DNA of 64,000 nucleotides from Haloarculaceae archaeon H-GB1-1 (GTDB lineage: Archaea > Halobacteriota > Halobacteria > Halobacteriales > Haloarculaceae): the NCBI GenBank assembly GCA_029688825.1, contig JARUKX010000007.1, positions 1 through 64,000 of the forward strand, in the 5' to 3' direction. The translations under genes and the position numbers were made by a program. Below the pieces are notes generated by a model. The model did no database searches. It saw nothing but the letters and a program-made list of their open reading frames with translations, and was not told where the DNA came from. Below, piece by piece: positions 8,024 to 15,466 of this stretch; position 1 is the first letter of the stretch; each line of letters begins with the position of its first letter.

Positions 8024-9373
8024 ATGACTGTCGGGTCCGAGTCGCTCTCGCTCACCGTCGAGGGCGAGCCGATACCGGCGCTCGAGATCCTCACCGGGAG
8101 AGGGTTCGTCACCGGCAAGTCGGGGTCCGGCAAATCGAACACCGCCAGCGTCGTCGCCGAGGAACTGCTCGAACTCGGCCACTCCTTTCTCATCGTCGAC
8201 ACCGACGGCGAGTACTACGGCCTGAAAGAGCGCTACGAGGTGCTCCACGTCGGGCCGAGCGACGACTGCGACGTCGAGGTGCCGAGCAGTCACGCGGGGG
8301 AACTGGTGACCGTCGCGCTGGAGCGGGGGGTCCCGGTCGTCCTCGACGTCTCCGGGTACATGTCCCAGGACGACGCCGAGGACCTGGTCTACGCCGTCGT
8401 CACGGCACTGCTCCAGCGGGAGAAACAGCTCCGGAAGCCCTTCCTGCTGTTCGTCGAGGAGATCCACGAGTACATCCCCCAGACCGGCGGCGTGGACGAG
8501 CTCGGCGAACGACTCCTCCAGGTCGCAAAGCGAGGGCGCAAGCACGGACTGGGGATGGTCGGGATGTCCCAGCGGCCCGCGGCGGTGGACAAGAACTTCA
8601 TCACCCAGTGCAACTGGCTCGTCTGGCACCGGCTCACCTGGGACAACGACACCGACGTCGTCGACCGCATCATCGGGTCGGAGGCCGCCGCGGCGGTCCC
8701 GGACCTCTCAGCGGGGGAGGCGTTCCTCATGACCGACTGGGACGAGACGGTCAGGAAGGTCCAGTTCAGGGAGAAGCGCACGTTCGACGCGGGACGAACG
8801 CCCGGGATGGACGCCCCCGACCCGCCATCGTTCCAGCCGGTCCGGGCGTCCATCCTGGACGAACTCACGGCCGGCGGAACTGCGACGACCGGAGACGACG
8901 ATCCGAGTTTCGAGACTGCAGCGGAAGCGCCATCGGACGAACCCGACGCCGACGACGAGTCTGCGGCGACGGCCGTCACCAGCGGCGAGTCGGCGGCTTC
9001 GACAGCCGCCGCCAGCGACTCGTCGGCGGCGGCCAGCGAGGACGCGGCTGCGAGTGAGCCAGCCGGTGGGTCCGGGTCGCAATCGCGACCGTCGCCGGGA
9101 CGGGCGGCGAACTCGGCCGACAACGCCCTCGTCGAGGCCAGTCACCTCATCGTGTTCGTCGCGGAGGCGAGTGGGCGGCGGCTGGCGAGCGGGGCGTCCA
9201 CCGTCGCGGACCGGCTGCCGCCCCTCCTCGCCGCCGCAGGCGGGCGACTTCGCTCGGCGCTGCTGGCGGGAAAACGGCGAGTGGACGCTCGGCTCGACCC
9301 GAAACAGCAGGGTTTGGTACTCCTCATCATGCTGCTGCTCGTCGCGGTACTGGGCGCGTTCGTCGTCGGCTGA
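8024..9373 (+). CDS. HerA-like (DUF87) ATPase with C-terminal membrane anchor
   Basis: The 449-residue protein has a Walker A GKSGSGKS at residues 31-38, a Walker B with paired Glu (FLLFVEEIHEY, about 145), and the HerA/FtsK-superfamily sensor region KRGRKHGLGMVGMSQRP (about 170-185). After residue 270 comes a long Ala/Ser/Asp linker and a final hydrophobic helix (GLVLLIMLLLVAVLGAFVVG) that should anchor it in the membrane. HerA proteins are hexameric DNA translocases that partner the nuclease NurA in end resection; no NurA is nearby. ATG 8024 is supported by CCTATA at 7995-8000, 25 bases upstream. The role is probably DNA pumping or another membrane-linked ATP-driven task. Confidence 0.82.
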   Translation: MTVGSESLSLTVEGEPIPALEILTGRGFVTGKSGSGKSNTASVVAEELLELGHSFLIVDTDGEYYGLKERYEVLHVGPSDDCDVEVPSSHAGELVTVALERGVPVVLDVSGYMSQDDAEDLVYAVVTALLQREKQLRKPFLLFVEEIHEYIPQTGGVDELGERLLQVAKRGRKHGLGMVGMSQRPAAVDKNFITQCNWLVWHRLTWDNDTDVVDRIIGSEAAAAVPDLSAGEAFLMTDWDETVRKVQFREKRTFDAGRTPGMDAPDPPSFQPVRASILDELTAGGTATTGDDDPSFETAAEAPSDEPDADDESAATAVTSGESAASTAAASDSSAAASEDAAASEPAGGSGSQSRPSPGRAANSADNALVEASHLIVFVAEASGRRLASGASTVADRLPPLLAAAGGRLRSALLAGKRRVDARLDPKQQGLVLLIMLLLVAVLGAFVVG

Positions 9374-9395
9374 CGGGTTCGTTTCGGGTGGAGAG

Positions 9396-10106
9396 TCACC
9401 CCGAGCGTTCGCTCCCGAGCAGTCCGACGTGGCGCAGCCGACGGACGAAGTACACCGGGCCGACGACCACGCTCGCGACGGCGAGGCCGAGCACGTACGT
9501 CCCGAAGACGGCGGCGAGGGACCCGCTGGTCCCCGACAGGACCGCGAAGGCGACGCTGACGCCGACCGCGCCGCCCACGACGTACGCCCAGGGGTTCGGC
9601 GACCAGTCCCCGTCCGCCTCACCCAGCGCCCGGGCGTCGTCGTACAGGACGACCGTTCCCGCGACGCCGGTGAGGAGCGTCAGGGCGTAGCAGACGCCGA
9701 CCACGACGGACGGTATCGTCGGTCCCAGCGACGAGAGCGCGACCGTCAGCACTCCGAGCGCCGTCGGGAGGATCCAGAACAGCCACTGGTTCGGCGAGGC
9801 AATCTCGTGGGACTGCTGGTCGCCTGTCCGAACCCGCACGTCGTCGCTCCCCACTGCCGACGATCCGGGGAAGGCCACGTCCACGCCGTCCCCGGAGAGC
9901 GAGATGCCCAGTCGATGCGGCCATTCCGTCGGAATCGCCACCGACCGCCGGTTCACGTCGTCGATCGTGACGCACCCGTCGTCGTCGCCGACGGCAGCCG
10001 GCGGTGGCCGCCGTTCTCTGGGGACCGTCACGTCCGTCCGTCCGTCACCTTGCCGCGCTGCTGTCCTCCCGTCGGCGTTCGCCGTTCGCTGTGTGTCCTC
10101 TGGCAT
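9396..10106 (-). CDS. multi-spanning membrane protein of unknown function
   Basis: Encodes 236 residues from ATG 10106 (MPEDTQRTAN). The first 110 residues are hydrophilic with a short soluble domain (VTIDDVNRRSVAIPTEW). Then come four hydrophobic helices (WLFWILPTALGVLTVALSSL, IPSVVVGVCYALTLLTGVAG, WAYVVGGAVGVSVAFAVLSG, VFGTYVLGLAVASVVVGPVY), ending in a basic cytoplasmic tail. A longer frame from 10187 adds a Pro/Arg-rich stretch that looks non-coding. It ends 22 bases from the convergent HerA-like gene. No family recognised. Confidence 0.65.
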   Translation of the reverse strand: MPEDTQRTANADGRTAARQGDGRTDVTVPRERRPPPAAVGDDDGCVTIDDVNRRSVAIPTEWPHRLGISLSGDGVDVAFPGSSAVGSDDVRVRTGDQQSHEIASPNQWLFWILPTALGVLTVALSSLGPTIPSVVVGVCYALTLLTGVAGTVVLYDDARALGEADGDWSPNPWAYVVGGAVGVSVAFAVLSGTSGSLAAVFGTYVLGLAVASVVVGPVYFVRRLRHVGLLGSERSG

Positions 10107-10189
10107 GAGCTCTCGGTCCCACCGAGCGCCGACTGGTGGGGGGCGTCGCTCCGCCGTCGCGCGAAGTTGCCACTCGCGCCGGGGCAACG

Positions 10190-10196
10190 TTTATAG
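10190..10196 (+). promoter_or_regulatory. TATA-like box for a short forward transcript
   Basis: TTTATAG preceded by GCAACG, a good BRE/TATA combination for haloarchaea, lies 25 bases before an ATG at 10218 in a gene-poor interval of 256 bases. It faces away from the membrane-protein gene on the left and so drives something inside the interval. Confidence 0.6.
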
Positions 10197-10204
10197 CCGC
10201 GGAG

Positions 10205-10241
10205 AGAGAACGGGAAGATGTTCCACCAACTTCCGTTCTCT
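10205..10241. repeat. imperfect inverted repeat over the predicted transcription start
   Basis: AGAGAACGGGAAG (10205-10217) and CTTCCGTTCTCT (10230-10241) are complementary over 12 pairs with one bulged G, with a 12-base loop. It straddles the start codon of the small frame at 10218. As DNA it could be an operator; as RNA only part would be transcribed from the TATA box at 10190. Confidence 0.6.
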
Positions 10242-10322
10242 GCGCTGTTGATGCTGAGCTGTATCTATTTCAGTAGCAACTCTTGGAGCGACCGTGCAAT
10301 TACTTTTTTGACTGTTGAGTGA
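10218..10322 (+). CDS. candidate leaderless microprotein (34 aa) or small RNA
   Basis: A frame of 34 codons begins at an ATG 25 bases after a TATA-like box and starts MFHQLPFSALLMLSCIYFSS, a hydrophobic stretch that could be a single membrane helix, then a polar tail. A run of six T (10304-10309) near its end could terminate transcription. The codon choice is less GC-rich at third positions than neighbours, so a non-coding RNA of about 100 nt is equally possible, as is a scrap of a mobile element. I see no family match. Promoter geometry is the main support. Confidence 0.35.
   Translation: MFHQLPFSALLMLSCIYFSSNSWSDRAITFLTVE
10304..10309 (+). terminator. T6 run, possible terminator of the short transcript
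   Basis: TTTTTT in an AT-rich context (TTACTTTTTTGAC) follows the TATA box at 10190 by about 110 bases. Archaeal termination commonly uses such T-runs. It lies inside the last codons of the small frame, which slightly favours an RNA over a protein. Confidence 0.4.
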
Positions 10323-10362
10323 CTGGTCAGGAGACCGAGTTTCGGACCGCGGCTGACGAGCG

Positions 10363-11394
10363 TCAGTCCGCCGTCGAACCTTCGCGCGTCGCGTTCTGGC
10401 CCGCCGAGAGCGGCGTCCGCTCGACGACGGTGCCGTTGACGGTCGGGTACTGCTCGACGATCTCGCCCTTCGGAACGTCGCCCTCGTCGACCATCTCCTC
10501 GAGCAGCCACCACGCCAGTTCGACGTGGTCGGACTTGACGGCGTAGAACTCCTCGGGGACGCCGAGCTCGGCGAGTCGGTCCTCGCCGACCCACGCCTTG
10601 CCGTAGACGAGCGTGCCGTCGTCGGTCACCTCGTCGAACTCGCGCTGGATGTTTCGAGCCATCCGCTTGAGGCGGTTGCGGTGCTGGGCGGCGTCCTTGA
10701 ACACGGAGGTGCAGAAGTAGACGCGTTCGTGGTCGCCCATCTCCGCGAGGATGTCGTGGCTCCCCTCGACGGCGCTCATGTGACCGTCGCGGAGTTCGAA
10801 GCCCTCCTCCTGCATCCGGCGGTAGTTGCCGTCGGACATCTCGAACTCGTTGACGTTGCAGAAGTCGGCCGCGCCCTCGTCGAGGAAGTCCAGGAACTCC
10901 TGTTCGGCGCGGATGCCCGGGATCTCGAACGCCGGGGTGAGTCCCTCCTCGCGGGCGATGTAGAGGATGTCCTCCCACTCCGTTCCGTGCATGTCCCCCC
11001 ACAGCTCGTAGGGCGGGTGAAAGCGGACCTCGTCGAGGCCGGCCTCGGCGAGTCGGCGCATGTTCTCGCGGCCGCCCGTGATGCCGGTGTAGAGGTGGAT
11101 GTGGTGGTCCTCGCCGAACTCGTCTTTCAGCAGGGAGATGTACCGGCACGTCTTCGCCATCGCCTCCTGGGGTTCGCCGCCGGTGATGGAGGAGCCGAGC
11201 GCGTCCATGCGTTTGGCCTCCTCGATGACGTCCTGGTCGTCCTCGACGAGGCGCTCGTTGGCGTAGACGTCCGTGACGTTCTTGCGGTTCTCCCCGAGCG
11301 GGCAGTAGAAGCAGTCGCGCTGGTCGCAGTAGCCGTAGACGAACAGCACCATCTTGCCGCCTTTCGCGCACTGCTCACAGCCCTTCGAGATCAT
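10363..11394 (-). CDS. radical SAM protein (COG2108 type)
   Basis: Encodes 343 residues. Near the N-terminus are GCEQCAKGGK, then the radical-SAM cluster YCDQRDCFYCPLG (about residues 22-34), spaced C-x4-C-x2-C rather than the common C-x3-C-x2-C, and the SAM-binding SSITGGEP (about 68-75). The barrel continues with HIHLYTGITGG and VRFHPPYELWG. The family is described as related to pyruvate formate-lyase activating enzyme; substrate unknown. The C-terminus carries a small beta segment (IVEQYPTVNGTVVERTPL). Start at ATG 11394. It is divergent from the MFS gene with 90 bases between the starts. Confidence 0.84.
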   Translation of the reverse strand: MISKGCEQCAKGGKMVLFVYGYCDQRDCFYCPLGENRKNVTDVYANERLVEDDQDVIEEAKRMDALGSSITGGEPQEAMAKTCRYISLLKDEFGEDHHIHLYTGITGGRENMRRLAEAGLDEVRFHPPYELWGDMHGTEWEDILYIAREEGLTPAFEIPGIRAEQEFLDFLDEGAADFCNVNEFEMSDGNYRRMQEEGFELRDGHMSAVEGSHDILAEMGDHERVYFCTSVFKDAAQHRNRLKRMARNIQREFDEVTDDGTLVYGKAWVGEDRLAELGVPEEFYAVKSDHVELAWWLLEEMVDEGDVPKGEIVEQYPTVNGTVVERTPLSAGQNATREGSTAD

Positions 11395-11484
11395 TCGTTA
11401 CCTGTCGTACCACTCTCAGCCTCAAAAAGCGTGCGAAACGGGACGCCCCGAGGGTTTTCCCCCGCCGAGCCGTCAAGAGAGAAC

Positions 11485-12804
11485 ATGGCACAGCCAGTGC
11501 GACGCCGGAGTCTGGCCATCGTCTTCGCCGTCGTGTTCCTGGATCTGCTGGGGTTCGGCATCATCATCCCCATCCTGCCGTTCTACACCCGCTCGTTTCC
11601 GGGGGGGACGGAGTTCGTCATCGGCCTGCTCGCGGCCACCTACTCGGCGTTCCAGTTCGTCTTCGCGCCGATTCTCGGCTCGCTCTCGGACCGGTACGGA
11701 CGGCGGCCGATCATCGTGACCTCGCTGGCAGGGAGCGTCGTCGCGTGGACGGTGTTCGGGCTGGCCGAGGGGCTCGCCCTGCTGTTCGTCTCGCGGGCGC
11801 TCGCGGGTGCGATGGGCGGGAACCTCTCGACGGCGCAGGCCTACGTCGCGGACGTGACGCCGCCCGAGCGGCGGGCGAGCGCGCTTGGCCTGCTCGGTGC
11901 GGCCTTCGGACTCGGGTTCATCTTCGGGCCGGGCATCGGAGCAGTGCTGTCGTTCGACGCGACGGTCGCCGCCGTCGATGGCCTGCTCCCCGCTGCGGTG
12001 CCCATCACCCGCTTCTCGCTGCCCAGCTTCGCGGCGGCGGCGATGAGCCTCGTCGGGGTCGTCGTGGCGCTCGCCTTCCTGCCCGAGTCTCGGGCCGTCG
12101 GACCGGCCGGAACGAGCGAGCGCCCGTCGCAGGTCCAGCAGTTGCTCGCCGCCGTCCGCTCGGCGACGCTGCGGCCGCTCCTGGTCGCGTTCTTCGTCAC
12201 CTCCTTCGCGTTCTCGGGCGTCCAGATCATGTTCATCCCGTTCGTCGCGGACGTGTTCGGGTACGACGCCAGCCAGGCCGCGCTCCTGTTGACCTACATC
12301 GGCGTCCTCTCGGTACTGATCCAGGGCGTCCTCATCGGGCCGCTCACGGCCAGGTACAGCGAGACGAGGCTGGCCGCTGCGTCGAGTGCAGTGCTGGTCG
12401 TCGGCCTCGTCGCCCTCCCGGCCACGCCACAGCTGGCGTCGGTCGCGCCGGACCTCACCGGACTCGTCGCGTTCCTCGACGCGGACCTGGTCGCGCTGCT
12501 GGGCGCGCTCTCGCTGCTGCCGCTCGGGAACGGCGTGTTGAACGTGACGCTGACCTCGCTGGTGTCGCGCGGGGCGAGCAGCGACCAGCAGGGGAGCGCC
12601 TTCGGACTGACCCAGGGCGCGGGGAGCCTCGCGCGGACGGTCGGTCCCGTCGTGATGGGTGGGCTGTACACGCTGCTGGGCTACTGGTCGCCGTTCCTGC
12701 TGGGGAGCGTCCTGCTGGTACCGGTGCTGGGCATCGCGCTCCGGTTACGACAGCCGGAGGAGACCCCGGAGCCGCGCCCGGTCGACCCCGGCCACGTCAG
12801 ATAG
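11485..12804 (+). CDS. major facilitator superfamily transporter (TetA-like drug exporter)
   Basis: The 439-residue protein begins MAQPVRRRSLAIVFAVVFLD and has twelve hydrophobic helices. The conserved MFS loop between helices 2 and 3 is present (GSLSDRYGRRPII, about residues 72-84), and the central loop after helix 6 is charged (LPESRAVGPAGTSERPSQVQ). It resembles the tetracycline/multidrug proton antiporters of the DHA1 group, but the substrate cannot be inferred. ATG 11485 begins the first helix with its arginine-rich leader; a much longer upstream reading of the frame is antisense to the radical SAM gene and is not coding. Confidence 0.85.
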   Translation: MAQPVRRRSLAIVFAVVFLDLLGFGIIIPILPFYTRSFPGGTEFVIGLLAATYSAFQFVFAPILGSLSDRYGRRPIIVTSLAGSVVAWTVFGLAEGLALLFVSRALAGAMGGNLSTAQAYVADVTPPERRASALGLLGAAFGLGFIFGPGIGAVLSFDATVAAVDGLLPAAVPITRFSLPSFAAAAMSLVGVVVALAFLPESRAVGPAGTSERPSQVQQLLAAVRSATLRPLLVAFFVTSFAFSGVQIMFIPFVADVFGYDASQAALLLTYIGVLSVLIQGVLIGPLTARYSETRLAAASSAVLVVGLVALPATPQLASVAPDLTGLVAFLDADLVALLGALSLLPLGNGVLNVTLTSLVSRGASSDQQGSAFGLTQGAGSLARTVGPVVMGGLYTLLGYWSPFLLGSVLLVPVLGIALRLRQPEETPEPRPVDPGHVR

Positions 12805-12855
12805 CGGCGGCGGGTACTGCCATCGGGACGGCCGCGGCGGGAGACGCCCGGAGAA

Positions 12856-13275
12856 TCAGGAGTACTGCTGGATGAGTCCCTGCAGGTGGCTCTGGTCGCG
12901 GACGCCCACGATGCGCTCGACCGGTTCGCCGTCGGCGAACAGCAGCATGGTCGGGACGCCCTGGACCTGGTACTGCGCGGCGAGGGGCTGGTTCGCGTCG
13001 ACGTCGACCTTCGCGACCGCAGCCTCGGAGTCGGCGGCGAGGGACTCGACGATGGGTTCGAGCATCTTGCACGGACCGCACCAATCCGCGTAGAAGTCGA
13101 CCAGCACCACGTCGTAGGAGCTGGTGACCTCCTCGAGGTGGGACTCGCCCTCGACGTGAATCGGCTCGTTCGGTGCGCTACGGACATCGTCGCCGCTTTC
13201 TTCGTCGTTCATCTGGTCAGCCATTTCGGCCTTCTTCTGTTCTTTGATGCGTTCGAGTTCGTCGTCTGCTGCCAT
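12856..13275 (-). CDS. trxA: thioredoxin with PDCD5-like N-terminal extension
   Basis: Encodes 139 residues. The C-terminal 100 form a thioredoxin fold with the active site WCGPC in VLVDFYADWCGPCKM (about residue 75) and the cis-proline in QGVPTMLLF. It reduces disulfides in client proteins. The N-terminal 40 residues (ELERIKEQKKAEMADQM) resemble the helical start of PDCD5 proteins rather than thioredoxins. ATG 13275 is favoured because TATTTTA (minus strand, 13307-13301) is 26-32 bases upstream; immediately beyond it is a perfect palindrome. The neighbouring disulfide reductase-like gene on the same strand is a plausible functional partner. Confidence 0.87.
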   Translation of the reverse strand: MAADDELERIKEQKKAEMADQMNDEESGDDVRSAPNEPIHVEGESHLEEVTSSYDVVLVDFYADWCGPCKMLEPIVESLAADSEAAVAKVDVDANQPLAAQYQVQGVPTMLLFADGEPVERIVGVRDQSHLQGLIQQYS

Positions 13276-13300
13276 CTCGTCGTCAGCTACGTGGGCAGCG

Positions 13301-13331
13301 CGTAAAATAGTTTTGCATAATATGTGCAAAA
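13301..13331 (-). promoter_or_regulatory. thioredoxin promoter: TATA box with adjacent palindromic operator
   Basis: TATTTTA (13301-13307, read on minus) is placed for a leaderless start at 13275. Directly upstream lies TTTTGCA-TAATATG-TGCAAAA (13311-13331), with perfect 7-base arms around a 7-base spacer, covering the BRE region. A regulator bound there would compete with or recruit TFB. The redox function of the gene suggests a redox or metal sensor, which is inference. Confidence 0.65.
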
Positions 13332-13360
13332 CCACCTGCGGAAGTACCGTCCTCGGTTCC

Positions 13361-14782
13361 TCAGCCCTCCAGCTTGCCGGCGAGGACCTTCGCGGCGGTC
13401 AACACCGGGTCCCAGACCGGGCTGAACGGCGGGGCGTAGGCGAGGTCGAGGTACTCCACCTCCGAGACGGTCATGTCGGCGTGGAGCGCCGTCGCGACGG
13501 TGTCGATGCGTTTGGAGACGCCCTCCTCGCCGACCATGCTCGCGCCGAGCAACGTTCCGCTCTCGCGGTCGCCGACCATCGTGATCTGGATCTCCGTCCC
13601 GCCGGGGTAGTAGTGGGCGCGGGTCTCGTCCGTGATGGTGACCGAAACGGGGTCGAAGCCCGCCTCGCGGGCGCGTTCCTCGTCGATGACTCCCGTGCGA
13701 GCGACTTCGAGGTCGAAGGCCTTGACCACGGCCGTGCCGACGATGCCGCCGGTCGGCGTCGGGTCCCCGGCCAGCGTCTGTCCGATAGCCCGGCCCGCGC
13801 GGTTGGCCGTCAGCGCCAGCGGAACGTGGTCCGGCTCGCCGGTCACGAGGTTCCGCGCCTCCGCACAGTCGCCCGCGGCGTAGACGTGCGCGGCGCTGGT
13901 GCGACCGTAATCGTCGACGGAGATGGCACCCGTTTCGCCCAGGTCGATACCGGCCGCCTCGGCCAGTTCGGCGTTCGGCGCGACGCCGACGCCCACCAGC
14001 GCCATGTCCACGTCGAACGACCCCGAATCGGTCCGGATCGACCGCACGCAGGCGTCGCCCTCGAACGACTCGACGGCGGTGTTCAGGTGGACGTGAACGC
14101 CCTGGTCCCGGAGGTGCTCGGCCACCACGTCGGCCGCGGCCTCGCCGAACGGCTGGAGGAGCGTGGGGAGCATCTCGAAGACGTGGACCTCGTGGTCGTG
14201 GGCGGCGAAGGCCTCGGCCATCTCGATGCCGATGTACCCGCCGCCGACGACAGCCACGGCGTCGGGCGACTCCATCGCCGCGTACTCGTGGACCGTCTCG
14301 CCGTAGCCCGACCCCGTCTCGGCGGCGAGCCATTCGGCGTCCTCGTGCAGGTACGCCCGCACGTCGCGAGCGCTCTCCATGCTGTGCAGCGTGAACACGC
14401 CGTCGAGGTCCATCCCCTCGAACGGCGGCTCGACGGCTCGCGCCCCGGTCGAGACGAGGAGGTCCTCGTACGGCTGGTCGAACGTTCCGTCCGGGGAGTC
14501 GACCGTGACGGTCCGAGCCTCGGTGTCGATTGCTACGACCTCGTGGTTCGTCCGCAGGTCGACGTCCCGCTCCTCGCGGAACTCCTCGGCGGTGACCGAG
14601 ACGAGGTCGTCGAGCTCTCGAATCTCGCCTTTCACGTAGTACGGCAGCCCGCAGGCCCCGTACGAGACCCACTCGCCCTTCTCGAAGACGAGTACGTCCG
14701 TCTCGGGCGAGTCGCGCTTGCACTTGCTGGCTGCACTCATTCCGGCGGCGTCCCCGCCGACCACGACCAGAGGATCTGTCAT
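13361..14782 (-). CDS. FAD-dependent pyridine nucleotide-disulfide oxidoreductase (CoA-disulfide reductase/NADH oxidase type)
   Basis: Encodes 473 residues. It starts with the FAD-binding GGDAAGMSAA, has the single redox cysteine motif YGACGLPYYV (about residue 43) of CoA-disulfide reductases and NADH oxidases, an NAD-binding VVGGGYIGIEMAEA (about 160), the second FAD motif VYAAGDCAEARN (about 285), and the dimerisation domain at the C-terminus. It would use NAD(P)H to reduce CoA disulfide, persulfide or oxygen; these activities are not separable by sequence. No rhodanese domain is attached. ATG 14782 is chosen just before the FAD motif. It is upstream of trx on the same strand but separated by trx's own promoter. 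Confidence 0.85.
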   Translation of the reverse strand: MTDPLVVVGGDAAGMSAASKCKRDSPETDVLVFEKGEWVSYGACGLPYYVKGEIRELDDLVSVTAEEFREERDVDLRTNHEVVAIDTEARTVTVDSPDGTFDQPYEDLLVSTGARAVEPPFEGMDLDGVFTLHSMESARDVRAYLHEDAEWLAAETGSGYGETVHEYAAMESPDAVAVVGGGYIGIEMAEAFAAHDHEVHVFEMLPTLLQPFGEAAADVVAEHLRDQGVHVHLNTAVESFEGDACVRSIRTDSGSFDVDMALVGVGVAPNAELAEAAGIDLGETGAISVDDYGRTSAAHVYAAGDCAEARNLVTGEPDHVPLALTANRAGRAIGQTLAGDPTPTGGIVGTAVVKAFDLEVARTGVIDEERAREAGFDPVSVTITDETRAHYYPGGTEIQITMVGDRESGTLLGASMVGEEGVSKRIDTVATALHADMTVSEVEYLDLAYAPPFSPVWDPVLTAAKVLAGKLEG

Positions 14783-14876
14783 AGATGAGTGTTGGAGTGC
14801 CAACAGTAAAGACGTGGGCGCGGACCCTCACGAGGTGAGAATCCCACCGACGGCTTTTGTCGTCGGCCGCGAAAGC

Positions 14877-15428
14877 ATGGGTATGAGCGATTCGGCCACC
14901 GACTACGCCGAGCAGGTGCGCGCCTATCGCGAGCGCAAGGACGAAGCCTTCCGGGACGAGCGACAGTCGCCGCTCCCGGCGGCGGACCGCGAGACCTTCG
15001 AAGGGCTGAACTACTACCCGCCGGACGAGGACTACCGCTTCGTCGTGCCCCTGCACGAACACGACGAGAAGGAGACCGTCGTCGTCGGCACCAGTACGGA
15101 GGGCGAGCGCGAGTACGTCCGCTGGGGCGAGTTCCGCGTCGAGATCGGAGGCGAAGACGCCACGATACAGGCCTACAAGTCCGACCCCGACGACGACCGG
15201 CTATGGGTGCCGTTTCGGGACGCCACCAGCGGCGACGAGACCTACGGCGCTGGCCGCTACATCGACCTCGAACCCGACCACCGGACCGAGGGGGGCGAGT
15301 GGGTGCTCGACTTCAATCTCGCGTACAATCCCACCTGCGCCTACTCCGACCGCTACGAGTGTCCGCTGCCGCCGACCGAGAACTGGCTCGACGTGGCCGT
15401 CGAGGCAGGCGAGCAATCGTTCCACTGA
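14877..15428 (+). CDS. DUF1684 family protein
   Basis: Encodes 183 residues starting MGMSDSATDYAEQ. It shows the DUF1684 (COG3358) hallmarks: LNYYPPDEDYRF near residue 45, WVPFRDATSGDETYGAGRYI and the C-terminal NLAYNPTCAYSDRYECPLPP (about 140-160), whose cysteines and aromatic residues are conserved in the family. Biochemical function is unknown. The start is either ATG 14877 or 14883; the first is placed 20-25 bases after a CTTTTGT element (14853-14859). The gene is divergent from the FAD oxidoreductase. Confidence 0.82.
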   Translation: MGMSDSATDYAEQVRAYRERKDEAFRDERQSPLPAADRETFEGLNYYPPDEDYRFVVPLHEHDEKETVVVGTSTEGEREYVRWGEFRVEIGGEDATIQAYKSDPDDDRLWVPFRDATSGDETYGAGRYIDLEPDHRTEGGEWVLDFNLAYNPTCAYSDRYECPLPPTENWLDVAVEAGEQSFH

Positions 15429-15466
15429 CCGAAAACAGATATGTGGGCACGGCGTAGCGCTCAGTG

